Source: Xanthomonas arboricola pv. guizotiae (GTDB lineage: Bacteria; Pseudomonadota; Gammaproteobacteria; Xanthomonadales; Xanthomonadaceae). Taken from it: DNA of 64,000 bases. Of the stretch, positions 52,556-61,789 are shown one piece after another. Position numbers and translations under genes: made by a program. Each line of letters begins with the position of its first letter. The first letter of the stretch is position 1. The DNA is taken from positions 62,001 to 126,000 of the forward strand of contig NZ_MDSK01000009.1 in NCBI RefSeq assembly GCF_002940205.1. Reading direction: 5' to 3'. The notes below the pieces were generated by a model that was given only the letters and a program-made list of their open reading frames with translations, did not search any database and was not told the DNA's origin.

Positions 52556-53257
52556 TTACCTCGGCAGATCGAACACCAGCACTTCCGCATCGCGTGCATC
52601 GGCCAGCACGATCTCCGGCTCGTCGGTGATCTGCAGCGCATCACCGGCCGACAGCGCCTGGCCATTGACGCTCAGGCTGCCGCGCGCCACCTGCACGTAG
52701 CCGATGCGGCCGTCGGCCAATGGCTGCTGCAGGCGCACCTCGCCATCAAGGATGGAGGCATACAGGCGCGCATCCTGGTGCAGGCGCAGCGAGCCGTGCT
52801 CGCCGCCGGGCGAGGCGATCAGGCGCAGCTGGTTGCGCTTGCTGTCGGCATCGAAGTGCTTCTCCTCGTAGCTGGGCTCGATGCCGCTGCGCTCGGGCAT
52901 CACCCAGATCTGCAGGAAGTGCACCGGTTCGCTGGCGGAGTGGTTGAACTCGCTGTGGGTGACGCCGCTGCCGGCGCTCATGCGCTGCACATCGCCGTAG
53001 TGCAGCACCGAGCCGGTGCCCATGCTGTCCTTGTGCTCCAGCGCGCCGCCCAGCACGTAGGAAATGATCTCCATGTCGCGGTGGGCATGGGTGCCGAAGC
53101 CCTCGCCCGGGGTCACCTTGTCTTCGTTGATCACCCGCAGCGGGCCGATGCCCATATGGCGCGGGTCGTGGTAACTGGCGAAGGAGAAGGTATGGCGCGA
53201 GGACAGCCAGCCATGTTCGGCGCGGCCACGGGTTTCGCTCTTGCGGACATTCAACAT
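52556..53257 (-). CDS. Pirin family protein (bicupin)
   Basis: 233-residue cupin protein. Some bacterial pirins act as quercetin dioxygenases, others as metabolic regulators. The N-terminal cupin carries the metal-binding set in GFGTHAHRDMEIISYVLGG with HKDS and a later Glu/His region (SGVTHSEFNHS). The second cupin (about 150-230) lacks a full metal site. A strong AAGGAGA ribosome binding site precedes the start. It is divergent from a LysR-type regulator with a 133-bp shared gap, so that regulator probably controls it. Confidence 0.92.
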   Translation of the reverse strand: MLNVRKSETRGRAEHGWLSSRHTFSFASYHDPRHMGIGPLRVINEDKVTPGEGFGTHAHRDMEIISYVLGGALEHKDSMGTGSVLHYGDVQRMSAGSGVTHSEFNHSASEPVHFLQIWVMPERSGIEPSYEEKHFDADSKRNQLRLIASPGGEHGSLRLHQDARLYASILDGEVRLQQPLADGRIGYVQVARGSLSVNGQALSAGDALQITDEPEIVLADARDAEVLVFDLPR

Positions 53258-53390
53258 GCTGCTTCTCCTTGAAAGGGTTGGTGTCGCCAGGAAGTGAATC
53301 GGTGTCCCGGCGGCTTGATGGCTAGTCTCTACCTTCGCGCCAGCCCAGAAAGCGAGTAGATTTGGTCGCTACCATCGAAAAAATCGAACA

Positions 53391-54335
53391 ATGAAAATCA
53401 GCCTGGAAGCGTTGCAGATCCTGGATGCGATCGACCGCCGCGGCTCGTTCGCGGCCGCGTCCAAGGTGTTGTTCAAGGTGCCGTCGACGATTTCCTACAC
53501 GGTCTCCAAGCTGGAGGACGATCTGGGCGTGCAGCTGTTCGAACGGGTCGGGCCGAAGGCGACACCGACCCAGGCCGGGCGCGAACTGCTGCGCGAAGGG
53601 CGGCAGCTGCTGCGGGCCGCGCAGGAGCTGGAGGTGCGGGTGCGGCGGGTGGCGTCGGGCTGGGAATCGGACTTTGCGATCGGGCTGGATGCGATCCTGC
53701 CGGTGGCCTTGCTGCAGGCGCAGATCCTGGACTTCTACACGGTGGCCGACAGCACGCGCCTGCGCGTGGTGAGCGAATCCTTGTCCGGCAGCTGGGAGGC
53801 GCTGCTGGACCGGCGCGTGGACCTGATCGTGGCGGCGGGCGAGGGGCCGAGCGGTGGTGGTTATGTGGCCGAGGCGATCGGCACGCTGGGCTTCGTGTTC
53901 GCGGTGGCCTCCACGCATTCCCTGGCGGGCGCCGGCCTGCTGGGCGCGGCCGAGCTGGCCGAACACCGTGCGATCGCGGTGGCGGATTCGGCGCGGCGCC
54001 TGCTGCCACGCACGGTCGGCCTGCTCTCCGCGCGCGATGTGCTCACCGTGCCGGACATGCAGGCCAAGCTGCAGTTGCAGCTGGCCGGCGCCGGCTACGG
54101 CTTCCTGCCCGAGCCGTACGCGCGCGGCGCGCTGCAGGACGGCCGGCTGCGCGAGCTGCAGGTGGAAACCCGTAAACCCGATGAAACCTTCTACCTGGCG
54201 TGGCGGCCGGGCGAGGAGGGCGAGGCACTGGGCTGGTGGCGGCGCGCACTGCGCCGCGATGGAGTGTTCGATGGCTGGTTGCAGTCGCTTGCCGAAACGT
54301 ATCGTTCCGCCGCCGCCGGGCAGCCGCGCGCGTGA
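53391..54335 (+). CDS. LysR family transcriptional regulator
   Basis: 314-residue regulator with an N-terminal winged HTH (about 1-60; LEALQILDAIDRRGSFAAAS, VPSTISYTVSKLEDDLGVQLFER) and a C-terminal effector-binding domain (about 90-300). It starts at ATG 53391 directly after an A-rich stretch. The divergent pirin gene is the likely target. LysR proteins usually bind T-N11-A sites in such shared gaps; a TCTAC/GTAGA inverted pair at 53328-53360 is a weak candidate. The inducer is unknown. Confidence 0.92.
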   Translation: MKISLEALQILDAIDRRGSFAAASKVLFKVPSTISYTVSKLEDDLGVQLFERVGPKATPTQAGRELLREGRQLLRAAQELEVRVRRVASGWESDFAIGLDAILPVALLQAQILDFYTVADSTRLRVVSESLSGSWEALLDRRVDLIVAAGEGPSGGGYVAEAIGTLGFVFAVASTHSLAGAGLLGAAELAEHRAIAVADSARRLLPRTVGLLSARDVLTVPDMQAKLQLQLAGAGYGFLPEPYARGALQDGRLRELQVETRKPDETFYLAWRPGEEGEALGWWRRALRRDGVFDGWLQSLAETYRSAAAGQPRA

Positions 54336-54379
54336 GGAAGGGCGGATAATGTGCCCTCGCCGTCGCGCAGGGTCGCCGC

Positions 54380-55372
54380 ATGCAAGGCTTGATCGAACAG
54401 TACGGATTGGCGCTGGTCTTTGCCAACGTGCTGGCGTTGTCGCTGGGCCTGCCGGTGCCGGCGCTGCCGACCCTGGTGCTGGTCGGTGCCGGCTACGCGT
54501 TGCAGGGCGGGAGCGCTGCATGGCTGGCCGGATTGCTGGCGTTGGCTGTTTCGGTGCTGGCAAGTCTGCTCGGTGACCTGGCCTGGTATCTGGCCGGCCG
54601 TCGTTTCGGCAATCGCACCCTGCAGTCGCTGTGCCGGCTGTCGCTGTCGCGCGATACCTGCATGAAAAAGAGCGAGCGGTTCTTCTCGCGCTGGGGTGTG
54701 CGGGTGCTGGCGATGGCCAAGTTCGTGCCCGGTCTGTCGATGGTCTCGGTGCCGATGGCCGGTGCGATGCGGGTGCGCCTGGCGGCGTTCCTGCGCTACG
54801 ACGCCCTGGGTGCGTCGCTGTGGGCATTCGTCGGCCTGAGCCTGGGTGCGCTGTTCGCGCATCAGGTGCAGGACGTGCTCGCGTTGCTGTCCGAGCTGGG
54901 GTCAGGCGCGGTCGTCGCGCTGGCCGTGTCGCTGGCCTGCTATGTCGGCTGGCGTTGGTGGCGGCGGCATGCCTTGCTGCGCTCGCTGGAGCACGCACGC
55001 ATTGCGGTGGACGAGCTGGTGACGCTACTCGACGGCGACGAGGCGCTGCGGCCGACGGTGCTGGATATCCGTGCGCCGGGCCATCGCGATCTGCAGCCGT
55101 ACACGATTCCCGGCGCGGTGTTCGCCGACGAGCGTCAGCTCGCGCAGATCCTGGCCAGCGTGCCGCGCGAGCGCAGCGTGGTGATCTATTGCGCGTGTCC
55201 GGACGAAGTGTCGGCGGCGTGGTTGGCCGGCCGGATGCGCGAGCGCGGATATCGCGACGTGCGGCCGTTGCTGGGTGGGCTGGATGCGTGGCGCGACGCC
55301 GGGCATCCGGTGACCTCGCTGCTGCCGGTTGCGTTGCTTGCCCGGACCGATGTGCTGGGCGCGATGGCCTGA
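54380..55372 (+). CDS. DedA family membrane protein fused to a rhodanese domain
   Basis: 330-residue fusion. Residues 1 to about 195 form a DedA/VTT-type membrane domain with four or five hydrophobic helices, including LSLGLPVPALPTLVLVGAG and AKFVPGLSMVSVPMAGAMR. Residues about 215-320 form a rhodanese domain (PTVLDIRAPGHRD, GAVFADERQL) with the active-site loop VVIYCACPDEVSAAW and the closing LLGGLDAWRDAGHPV. The cysteine of YC is the likely sulfur carrier. The start ATG follows the LysR gene by 44 bp. Tethering of sulfur transfer to the membrane is inferred. Confidence 0.9.
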   Translation: MQGLIEQYGLALVFANVLALSLGLPVPALPTLVLVGAGYALQGGSAAWLAGLLALAVSVLASLLGDLAWYLAGRRFGNRTLQSLCRLSLSRDTCMKKSERFFSRWGVRVLAMAKFVPGLSMVSVPMAGAMRVRLAAFLRYDALGASLWAFVGLSLGALFAHQVQDVLALLSELGSGAVVALAVSLACYVGWRWWRRHALLRSLEHARIAVDELVTLLDGDEALRPTVLDIRAPGHRDLQPYTIPGAVFADERQLAQILASVPRERSVVIYCACPDEVSAAWLAGRMRERGYRDVRPLLGGLDAWRDAGHPVTSLLPVALLARTDVLGAMA

Positions 55373-55480
55373 ACGCAGTGACGCGATGTCCTGTGGCGCG
55401 CGTGCTGGTCTTTGGCAGTTGCTGCGTCGCGTTCGCCGCGTGGTAACAGCGCGGCCACGCCGTGCACTCGAACGACAGGC

Positions 55481-55504
55481 AAAAAAAAGACCAGCAAGCT
55501 GGCC
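55481..55504 (-). terminator. Rho-independent terminator of the tRNA-Arg genes
   Basis: On the minus strand GGCCAGCTTGCTGGTC (55504-55489) folds into a stem and is followed by eight T residues (55488-55481). It lies 14 bases beyond the CCA end of the second tRNA-Arg. Confidence 0.9.
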
Positions 55505-55518
55505 GTTTTCTTCAAGAT

Positions 55519-55595
55519 TGGTGCGCCCGGAGAGATTCGAACTCCCGACCGCCTGGTTCGTAGCCAGGTACTCTATCCAACTGAGCTACGGGCGC
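55519..55595 (-). tRNA. tRNA-Arg (anticodon ACG), downstream copy
   Basis: 77-nt tRNA with acceptor GCGCCCG/CGGGCGC, discriminator A and encoded CCA. The anticodon stem CCTGG/CCAGG encloses CTACGAA, so the anticodon is ACG (read as ICG after deamination). The T loop is GTTCGAATC. Identical to the copy at 55705-55781, with which it is probably co-transcribed. Confidence 0.98.
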
Positions 55596-55704
55596 ATTAT
55601 CTTGTTTTGACTTGCGTTTCCAACTTGCGGATCGGTCGCAATGCGATCGGACCCTTGTAACTAAAAAGACAGCGGTTGAAGGCTGTCTCCTGTTGTTCTG
55701 AAGA

Positions 55705-55781
55705 TGGTGCGCCCGGAGAGATTCGAACTCCCGACCGCCTGGTTCGTAGCCAGGTACTCTATCCAACTGAGCTACGGGCGC
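55705..55781 (-). tRNA. tRNA-Arg (anticodon ACG), upstream copy
   Basis: Identical 77-nt copy lying 109 bp upstream of the first on the transcribed strand. The spacer (55596-55704) is AT-rich compared with the surroundings and shows no gene. Two copies are common for this frequently used isoacceptor. Confidence 0.98.
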
Positions 55782-55821
55782 GTCGTCAGGAGCGGAATTA
55801 TGCGGATGCCCGGAGTCCTCG

Positions 55822-56703
55822 TCAATCCCTTTGTGACATTCGATTGTCGCTACCCTCATTGCCAAGACGCCGGCGCAGTGCAGCGGCAACGGCGGCGGGC
55901 GTCTTCATCCACGCGAAGTGATTGCTGCGCGCGCCCAGTTGCGCATCGTCCAAGGCAACACGTTCGGCACGTGCCCGCGGCATTTTCTGCAGCAAGGCCT
56001 GCAAGGCGCCGGGTGGGCCGAAGCGGTCGCGTGCGAAGGTCACTGCGCTGATCGGCATGTCGAGTTGGCCCAGCGCCTGCTCGAGATCCCACGTGGTGCC
56101 TGCCGCACGATAGCGATTGCTGCGACCGACCTGCGCCCAATCGGCGATCAGGCTGCGCGCCTCGGTGCCGCCGAAGCCGAGCGTTCGCCCGTGCAGCACG
56201 CCTTGCATGCGTGCCAGCCATGGCAGCAGCCGGAACATCAGCGGCAGGCCGTAGCGCATCGGCACCGGAAAATTGCGCCAGTACGGCGAGCCGCTGGCGA
56301 CCAGCCACAGCTGCGCAATCCGGGCGGGCCGCAACGCGGCATGGCAGCAGGCCAGCTGGCCGCCGAGGCTATGGCCGCCCAGTACGCACGGCAGCTGCGG
56401 ATCATGCAGCTCGAGCAGCGCGCGGCTGGCGGGGATATCGTCGGCAAGCAGCGTGCGATAGCCCCAGTCGTGCTGGCGCGAGGGGCGCAGGGTGCTGCTG
56501 CCGTTGCCGCGCCACTCGTGCAGGTACACCGCGATGCCGGCGCCGGCCAGGGCGTGCGCGAACGGCTGGTAGTGCCGCGCGGCCACGCCCAGTGCCGGCA
56601 GCCACAGCAGGCTGGCGACCGGCCGCGCCGGTGCGTGGCGCAGCACCTGCCAGGCATGTCCATCCACGGCGGCCACGGCAAGCGCGCTGGCATGCACGCT
56701 CAT
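55822..56703 (-). CDS. Alpha/beta hydrolase
   Basis: 293-residue serine hydrolase of unknown substrate. The nucleophile elbow is GGHSLGGQLA near residue 110, the acid probably Asp in TFARDRFGPP and the histidine in RSNHFAWMK. The oxyanion part WLPALGVAARHYQPFAHALA near residue 35 is typical of hydrolases related to YheT or lipases. Start ATG overlaps the thiD stop by four bases (ATGA), so it is translated with thiD. A link to thiamine metabolism is not otherwise supported. Confidence 0.85.
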   Translation of the reverse strand: MSVHASALAVAAVDGHAWQVLRHAPARPVASLLWLPALGVAARHYQPFAHALAGAGIAVYLHEWRGNGSSTLRPSRQHDWGYRTLLADDIPASRALLELHDPQLPCVLGGHSLGGQLACCHAALRPARIAQLWLVASGSPYWRNFPVPMRYGLPLMFRLLPWLARMQGVLHGRTLGFGGTEARSLIADWAQVGRSNRYRAAGTTWDLEQALGQLDMPISAVTFARDRFGPPGALQALLQKMPRARAERVALDDAQLGARSNHFAWMKTPAAVAAALRRRLGNEGSDNRMSQRD

Positions 56704-57509
56704 GGGCTGGGCGCGGCACCGAAATGGTCCAGCACCAGTACCTCGCCGTGCCCGGGGCTGTGGCCGAGGCGGATGGCACGCGCAACGTAGTCAATGGCCG
56801 CTTCGCAGGCGTTGAGCAGCGACAGGCCCTGGCACAGTTGCGCCGCAATCGCTGCCGACAGGCTGCAGCCGGTGCCATGCGCATCGACCTGCAGGCGCGG
56901 ATGCATGAACACGTCCTGGGTGACGCCGTCGTCGAAGCGGTCGATCACCCGCGCGCCTTCGTGCAGGTGACCGCCCTTGAGCAGCACCGCATTGGCGCCG
57001 AGGTCGAGCAGGGCGGCGGTGGCGTGCTCGGCAGCATCGGCATCGTCGATACGGCGGCCGCTCAGCAGTTCGGCTTCGGGGGTATTCGGTGTGATCAGCG
57101 TGGCCAGCGGCAACAAGCGCGTGCGTAGCGCATCCAGCGCGGCGTCTTCGAGCAGGCGGGCGCCACTGGTGGACACCATCACCGGGTCGAGCACCACGAA
57201 CGGTGGGCGGTGGGTTTCGAGCAGATCGGCCACGCAATAGATGACCTCGGCATTGGCGAGCATGCCGAGCTTGACTGCCTGAATCTCGAAGTCCGCAAAG
57301 CAGGCATCGATCTGCGCCCGCAGAAACGCGACCGGGGGGAGATGCACGGCAGTGACGGCGCGGGTGTTCTGCGCAGTCAACGCGGCGATCGCCGACAAGC
57401 CATGCACGCGGTGCGCGGCGAAGGTCTTGAGATCGGCCTGGATACCGGCACCACCGCCGGAATCGGAGCCGGCGATGGTCAGGGCGGACAGCGTGCTGGA
57501 CGTGGTCAT
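56700..57509 (-). CDS. thiD: Hydroxymethylpyrimidine/phosphomethylpyrimidine kinase ThiD
   Basis: 269-residue kinase phosphorylating HMP and HMP-P in thiamine synthesis. Motifs are the N-terminal [58 protein letters not shown] and the catalytic [17 protein letters not shown] 57509 gives the correct N-terminus; the upstream extension to 57596 is rejected. It is followed by the overlapping alpha/beta hydrolase gene and lies 37 bp after the YoaK-like gene. Confidence 0.96.
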   Translation of the reverse strand: MTTSSTLSALTIAGSDSGGGAGIQADLKTFAAHRVHGLSAIAALTAQNTRAVTAVHLPPVAFLRAQIDACFADFEIQAVKLGMLANAEVIYCVADLLETHRPPFVVLDPVMVSTSGARLLEDAALDALRTRLLPLATLITPNTPEAELLSGRRIDDADAAEHATAALLDLGANAVLLKGGHLHEGARVIDRFDDGVTQDVFMHPRLQVDAHGTGCSLSAAIAAQLCQGLSLLNACEAAIDYVARAIRLGHSPGHGEVLVLDHFGAAPSP

Positions 57510-57546
57510 GGAGGGATTCTGCACTGCTGCCTGGCGGATGTGCGGA

Positions 57547-58218
57547 TCAGCGCGTGCGCCAGCGACGCCATTGCAGGTAGGCAACGTAGCCGGCACCGGT
57601 CACTCCGGTGAGGCCGGCCGGCAGGTAGAGCGCGTCGTAGTGCCAGCGCTGGAACAGCCAGGTGCCGAGCATGCTGCCGCCGAGAAAGCCGCCGATGATC
57701 AGCCCGCTCAGCGTGAGCCGGCGCACCTGCAGCGGGCGCCTGCGCAGCAGGTGTCCCAGGCCGATGCCCAGGTCGGTGAACATGCCGCTCAGATGGGTGG
57801 TGCGGACCGCGGCGCCGCTGAGGGTGGTGGCCATGGCGTTCTGCAGGCCGCAGGCGCCTGCGGCGACCAGCGCGCCGCCGACATGGTGCAGCTTGAACAG
57901 CGGGATCGCGGCCAGCAACAGCAACGCTTCGAGCAGCAGCGCCGCGCCGTAGCGCTGTCCCAGCCGCAAGACATCGTCCTGGATGATCAGGCCGCTGAGC
58001 ATGGCGCCTGCGCAGAAGGCGATCAGGATGCCCCAGAGAAAGCCGATCTCCGGCGCGCTGTGCTGCACCAGCGCCACGCCGAGCAGGCTGGTGGTGCCGG
58101 TGAGGTGGCTGACCACCTGATGTTCGGAGCCCAGGTAGCCGACCACGTTGACCATGCCGGCCACGCCCGACAACGCCACCGCGCCGATCCAGACCCAGCG
58201 CGGCAGCAGCAGGCCCAT
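57547..58218 (-). CDS. YoaK family membrane protein (DUF1275)
   Basis: 223-residue inner-membrane protein with six or seven hydrophobic helices of the DUF1275/YoaK family, whose function is unknown. Family segments are [52 protein letters not shown] and FTDLGIGLG. The C-terminus is basic (RRWRTR). Its start lies six bases after the stop of the lipoprotein gene, so it probably belongs to a phoH-lipoprotein-yoaK-thiD-hydrolase run. Confidence 0.88.
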   Translation of the reverse strand: MGLLLPRWVWIGAVALSGVAGMVNVVGYLGSEHQVVSHLTGTTSLLGVALVQHSAPEIGFLWGILIAFCAGAMLSGLIIQDDVLRLGQRYGAALLLEALLLLAAIPLFKLHHVGGALVAAGACGLQNAMATTLSGAAVRTTHLSGMFTDLGIGLGHLLRRRPLQVRRLTLSGLIIGGFLGGSMLGTWLFQRWHYDALYLPAGLTGVTGAGYVAYLQWRRWRTR

Positions 58219-58224
58219 CGCGGG

Positions 58225-58707
58225 TCAGGGCGTACCGTTGACGGCGATCTGCGAGAACGCGCCGGTTTGCGGGTCGTACAGCGCGCCCCAGAAAGCACTG
58301 CCGCCATCGCATGCCCGGATCGCTTCCCTGGCCGGTCTCACTGGCGGATCGTTCGGGAGTTTGAAGGCGTTGATGTAGATCAGCTGCTGGCCCTGGACCA
58401 CCACGCCCACGTACTGGCGATCGAAATCGCGCGGCTCGGGGATGGTCGGCGTCAACGCGTCCTGCCTGGATTCGAGCTGTTCGATCTGCTGCTGGCTCGG
58501 TGTCCAGTAGCCGGTGACCTGGCCCGGATGCCGCGCCGGGCTGTCGCGCGAGCAGGTGTCCAGCACCTGCTCGGCGATGCCCTGGCGGGTGATGACCCAG
58601 GACTGCCCGCTCTTGAGGTTGGTCGGCACGCTCGCCGGCGGTGGCGCAGTCGCGCAGCCGGCCAGTGCCATCACGGCGAGCGCCGCCGCGCCGCGCAGCC
58701 TGCGCAT
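58225..58707 (-). CDS. Uncharacterised lipoprotein coupled to phoH
   Basis: 160-residue predicted lipoprotein. The signal peptide ends in the lipobox LAGC (Cys 18), then a short Pro/Ala/Thr linker. The mature domain contains two Cys residues (TCSRD, RACDGG) that could form a disulfide, and segments [17 protein letters not shown] and [18 protein letters not shown]. No family is recognised with confidence. The ATG overlaps the phoH stop by one base (TGATG), so the two are translated together. The envelope location is clear; the role is unknown. Confidence 0.75.
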   Translation of the reverse strand: MRRLRGAAALAVMALAGCATAPPPASVPTNLKSGQSWVITRQGIAEQVLDTCSRDSPARHPGQVTGYWTPSQQQIEQLESRQDALTPTIPEPRDFDRQYVGVVVQGQQLIYINAFKLPNDPPVRPAREAIRACDGGSAFWGALYDPQTGAFSQIAVNGTP

Positions 58708-60104
58708 CACAGCACCTCCGAGGCGAAGTCGGCCAGGCGCGAGCGCTCGCCGCGCCGCAGCGTGATATGCGCGCTGTGCGGCCAGGCCTTGAAACGATCC
58801 ACCGCATAGGTCAGGCCGGAGGTGGTTTCGGTGAGGTAGGGCGTGTCGATCTGTTCGACGTTGCCCAGGCACACGATCTTGGTGCCGGGGCCGGCGCGGG
58901 TGATCAGCGTCTTCATCTGCTTGGGAGTGAGGTTCTGCGCTTCGTCCAGGATCAGGTAGCGCGACAGGAAGGTGCGCCCGCGCATGAAGTTCATCGAGCG
59001 GATCTTGATGCGGCTGGCGAGCAGGTCGTTGGTGGCCGCGCGCCCCCAGGCGCCGCCGTCCTGGTTGTGGGTGAGCACTTCCAGGTTGTCGGTCAGCGCG
59101 CCCATCCACGGCGTCATCTTTTCTTCCTCGGTGCCGGGCAAAAAGCCGATGTCTTCGCCGACGCTGACGGTGGCGCGGGTCATGATGATTTCGCGGTAGC
59201 GCTGCTGATCCATCGTCTGCGCCAGGCCGGCGGCCAGGGCGAGCAGGGTCTTGCCGGTACCGGCGGTGCCGAGCAGGGTGACGAAGTCGATCTCCGGGTC
59301 CATCAAGGCGTTGAGCGCGAAGTTCTGCTCGCGGTTGCGCGCCACGATGCCCCAGACCGCGTGCTGGCCGCTGCGGAAATCGTCGACCAGGCACAGCGTG
59401 GCCTTGCCGCCGCCGACCTTGGCCACGCGCAGTTCCACTTCGTCCTCGCCCGGCAGGTACAGGTACTGGTTCGGATACCAGTCTTCGTCCTCGGCCAGCA
59501 CGATCTCGTAATGGGTGCGGCCACGCTCGTTCCAGCTGCGCAGGTCCTGGTTGTGCTTCTGCCAGAAGTCTTCCGGCAGCTCGATGGCGCCGGTGAACAG
59601 CAGGCTGAAATCGTCCAGCGCGCGGTCGTTCTGGTAATCCTCCGCATTCAGGCCGCTGATGTAGGCCTTGATGCGCAGGTTGATGTCCTTGGACACCAGG
59701 ATGACCGGCACATCCGGGTTCTCCTCGCACAGCGCCAGCACCGAGGCCAGGATCTTGTTGTCCGGGATCATCGCGCCGAAGGTGCGGCCCGGATCGATCG
59801 GATGGATCTGGAAATACAGCCGGCCGATCGCGGCCTGGCCCTTGAGCTGGATGCCTTGCGGATGGCTGAGCAGGATGCCGGCCTGGATCTGCTCGGCGTT
59901 GGTGTTCTCCAGCAGTTCGTCCAGGAAGCGGCTGACCTGGCGCGCATTGCGGCTGACTTCGGAGGTGCCCTTCTTGGCGTTGTCGAGCTCCTCGATCACC
60001 TGCATCGGCAGGAACACGTCGTGTTCCTCGAATTTGAACAGCGCGGTGGGATCGTGCATCAGCACGTTGGTGTCCAGCACGTAGATGCGCTTGCCTCGGG
60101 TCAT
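58707..60104 (-). CDS. PhoH family ATPase with N-terminal PIN domain
   Basis: 465-residue protein with an N-terminal PIN nuclease domain (about 1-140; [12 protein letters not shown], with acidic residues DTN and later EEL) and a C-terminal PhoH ATPase (about 245-450). Walker A is [13 protein letters not shown] and Walker [17 protein letters not shown]-PhoH proteins of this type are reported as RNA helicase-nucleases (PhoH2). ATG 60104 gives the family N-terminus [13 protein letters not shown]. It is translationally coupled to the downstream lipoprotein gene. Confidence 0.92.
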   Translation of the reverse strand: MTRGKRIYVLDTNVLMHDPTALFKFEEHDVFLPMQVIEELDNAKKGTSEVSRNARQVSRFLDELLENTNAEQIQAGILLSHPQGIQLKGQAAIGRLYFQIHPIDPGRTFGAMIPDNKILASVLALCEENPDVPVILVSKDINLRIKAYISGLNAEDYQNDRALDDFSLLFTGAIELPEDFWQKHNQDLRSWNERGRTHYEIVLAEDEDWYPNQYLYLPGEDEVELRVAKVGGGKATLCLVDDFRSGQHAVWGIVARNREQNFALNALMDPEIDFVTLLGTAGTGKTLLALAAGLAQTMDQQRYREIIMTRATVSVGEDIGFLPGTEEEKMTPWMGALTDNLEVLTHNQDGGAWGRAATNDLLASRIKIRSMNFMRGRTFLSRYLILDEAQNLTPKQMKTLITRAGPGTKIVCLGNVEQIDTPYLTETTSGLTYAVDRFKAWPHSAHITLRRGERSRLADFASEVL

Positions 60105-60186
60105 TGGGTCTTCCAAGTGATGGAGCAGGGGCGAGCCATCACGCCTGCGGGGCAGGGTGATGGAGCACACGGGGAACCAGGGGGCG

Positions 60187-60669
60187 TCACTGTCTGGCGT
60201 GCGCCTTCAACGCGGCCAGCACGGCGTCGGCGTGGCCGGCAACCTTGACCTTGCGCCAGGCCTGCACCACCACCCCTTCGGGCGAGAGCAGGAAGGTGCT
60301 GCGCTCGATGCCGAGCACCTGCTTGCCGTACATGTTCTTTTCCTTGATCACGTCGAAGGCGCGGCACAGGGCCTCGTCGCCATCGCTGACCAGCGGGAAG
60401 GTAAATCCCTGCTTGGCGCAGAAATTGTCGTGCGACTTCACCGAGTCGCGCGAAACGCCCAGCACGACCGCGCCGGCCTGGGTGAACTGCGGCAGCAGCG
60501 CGTTGAAATCCAGGCCCTCGGTGGTGCAGCCGGGCGTGCTGTCCTTCGGGTAGAAGTACAGCACCACCCATTTGCCGGCGTAGCCGCGCAGCGTGGTGTT
60601 GGTGCCGCCGGACAGCGACAGTGGCAGGTCGAAGCTTGCAGCAGGTAGTTCGAATACAGCGTCGGTCAT
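60187..60669 (-). CDS. bcp: Peroxiredoxin PrxQ (BCP)
   Basis: 160-residue thiol peroxidase reducing hydrogen and organic peroxides via thioredoxin. The peroxidatic cysteine is C48 in STPGCTTEG and the resolving cysteine C84 in NFCAKQGF, the atypical two-Cys layout known from Xanthomonas PrxQ. Other family segments are VVLYFYPKD and GVSRDSVKSH. In E. coli bcp lies beside gcvR, and a GcvR-like gene is close by here, with an RraB-like gene between. Confidence 0.96.
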   Translation of the reverse strand: MTDAVFELPAASFDLPLSLSGGTNTTLRGYAGKWVVLYFYPKDSTPGCTTEGLDFNALLPQFTQAGAVVLGVSRDSVKSHDNFCAKQGFTFPLVSDGDEALCRAFDVIKEKNMYGKQVLGIERSTFLLSPEGVVVQAWRKVKVAGHADAVLAALKAHARQ

Positions 60670-60706
60670 CGTTGCTCAGCCCTAAGTGGAGGGGCGCACG
60701 GCGCGG

Positions 60707-61057
60707 TCAAGCCGGGCCGACGTCCATCCCATCATAAGCAGCCACATGGAAACGTTTGGCAAGCGCGTCGAACTGCGCATTGCGCTGATTCAGCGATTCG
60801 ATGCTGTGCTGTTCCAGCTTGTCCACGTGCAGGAAGTAGGACTCTTCGTCGTCGCCATCGTCTTCGTCGCGTTCGCCGAGGAAGATGTCGATGACCCGAT
60901 AGCCGTCCCGGGTCAGTTGCTCGGCGAGCTGTTGCAGCGGTGGCTGCGCCGGGTCGGCGAAGAAATATTCCCAGCGCAGCGGCCCGTCGAGATTCCAGTC
61001 GGTCTCGGAGCGGATGTGTTCGAACATCTGTTTCAGGGCGGACAGGGCAATGGCCAT
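60707..61057 (-). CDS. RraB family protein (RNase E regulator-like)
   Basis: 116-residue acidic protein of the RraB family; E. coli RraB binds RNase E and inhibits mRNA decay. Visible features are RWEYFFADPAQPPLQQL and DGYRVIDIFLGERD, then the acidic stretch EDDGDDEESY and HVDKLEQHSIESLNQRN. The fold matches, but activity on RNase E is inferred. It sits 37 bp upstream of the bcp stop region and 13 bp after the GcvR-like gene, probably in one transcript. Confidence 0.8.
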   Translation of the reverse strand: MAIALSALKQMFEHIRSETDWNLDGPLRWEYFFADPAQPPLQQLAEQLTRDGYRVIDIFLGERDEDDGDDEESYFLHVDKLEQHSIESLNQRNAQFDALAKRFHVAAYDGMDVGPA

Positions 61058-61070
61058 CGGAGCGTGTGCC

Positions 61071-61646
61071 TCAGAACTTCATCGGGTCCATGATCGCGTC
61101 GAGATTGAGGTGATCACAGAATTCCAGGAAATCATCGCGCAACGCGGCGATGTGCATGTTGGCCGGCACGCCGATGGTCACCTGCGCCGAGAACATCTCC
61201 GCGCCGGTCTGCATGGCGCGGTAGCGCGTGCTCTGCAGGTTTTCGATGGTGATGCCCTGGCGGTCGAAGAAATCGGCCAGCTGAAACAGGATGCCCGGCT
61301 TGTCGGCAGCGATGACCTCGACAATGTAGGGCAGCAGGTTGGACTGGGTCTGCTTGGGGCCGGTGCGGTACCACACCAGCTTGAGGCCTTCCTCGCGTTC
61401 GAGCCGGGTCAGCATCGCTTCGAGCTTGGCGACCGAATCCCAGGAGCCGGTGGCCAGGGCGGTGACCGAGACATCGCGCCCCACCGTGGCCAGGCGGGCG
61501 TCCACGAGATTGCAGCCGCTGTCGGCGATGCGGCGGGTGACGGGCAACAGGGGGGACTCCGGATGCGTCGTGTAGGCGTTGATCAGGAGGTGGTTTTCGG
61601 TCGGCGAAGGCCGGGGAGTCGAGTCGGTCAAAGGGGCTTCCGGCAT
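61071..61646 (-). CDS. GcvR-like ACT-domain protein
   Basis: 191-residue protein with two ACT domains (about 18-95 and 105-185), matching GcvR, which in E. coli represses glycine cleavage genes by binding GcvA. Segments include NAYTTHPESPLLPVTRRIAD, SVTALATGSWDS and VEVIAADKPGILFQLADFFDRQGI. The start MPEAPL at 61646 is tentative; an in-frame ATG at 61697 would add 17 residues. It is divergent from dapA and lies near bcp, as in E. coli. Confidence 0.85.
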   Translation of the reverse strand: MPEAPLTDSTPRPSPTENHLLINAYTTHPESPLLPVTRRIADSGCNLVDARLATVGRDVSVTALATGSWDSVAKLEAMLTRLEREEGLKLVWYRTGPKQTQSNLLPYIVEVIAADKPGILFQLADFFDRQGITIENLQSTRYRAMQTGAEMFSAQVTIGVPANMHIAALRDDFLEFCDHLNLDAIMDPMKF

Positions 61647-61789
61647 TGCATCAGGCTGAATGGCCGCCGGGGCAGGCGCCCTGGCGGTGACCAGCATACT
61701 TGCCCGTGGTTTCGCGCCGCAAGTAACATGCAGGCGACCACAACCCGCGTGCGCGCGGGCCTTTCCTGTCACGTAAGAGCAGCAGAATC

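Noticed and set aside
55412-55921. Two plus-strand frames sharing the segment APGEIRTPDRLVRSQVLYPT
   Set aside because: The shared segment is the antisense translation of the two tRNA-Arg genes, a common annotation artefact.
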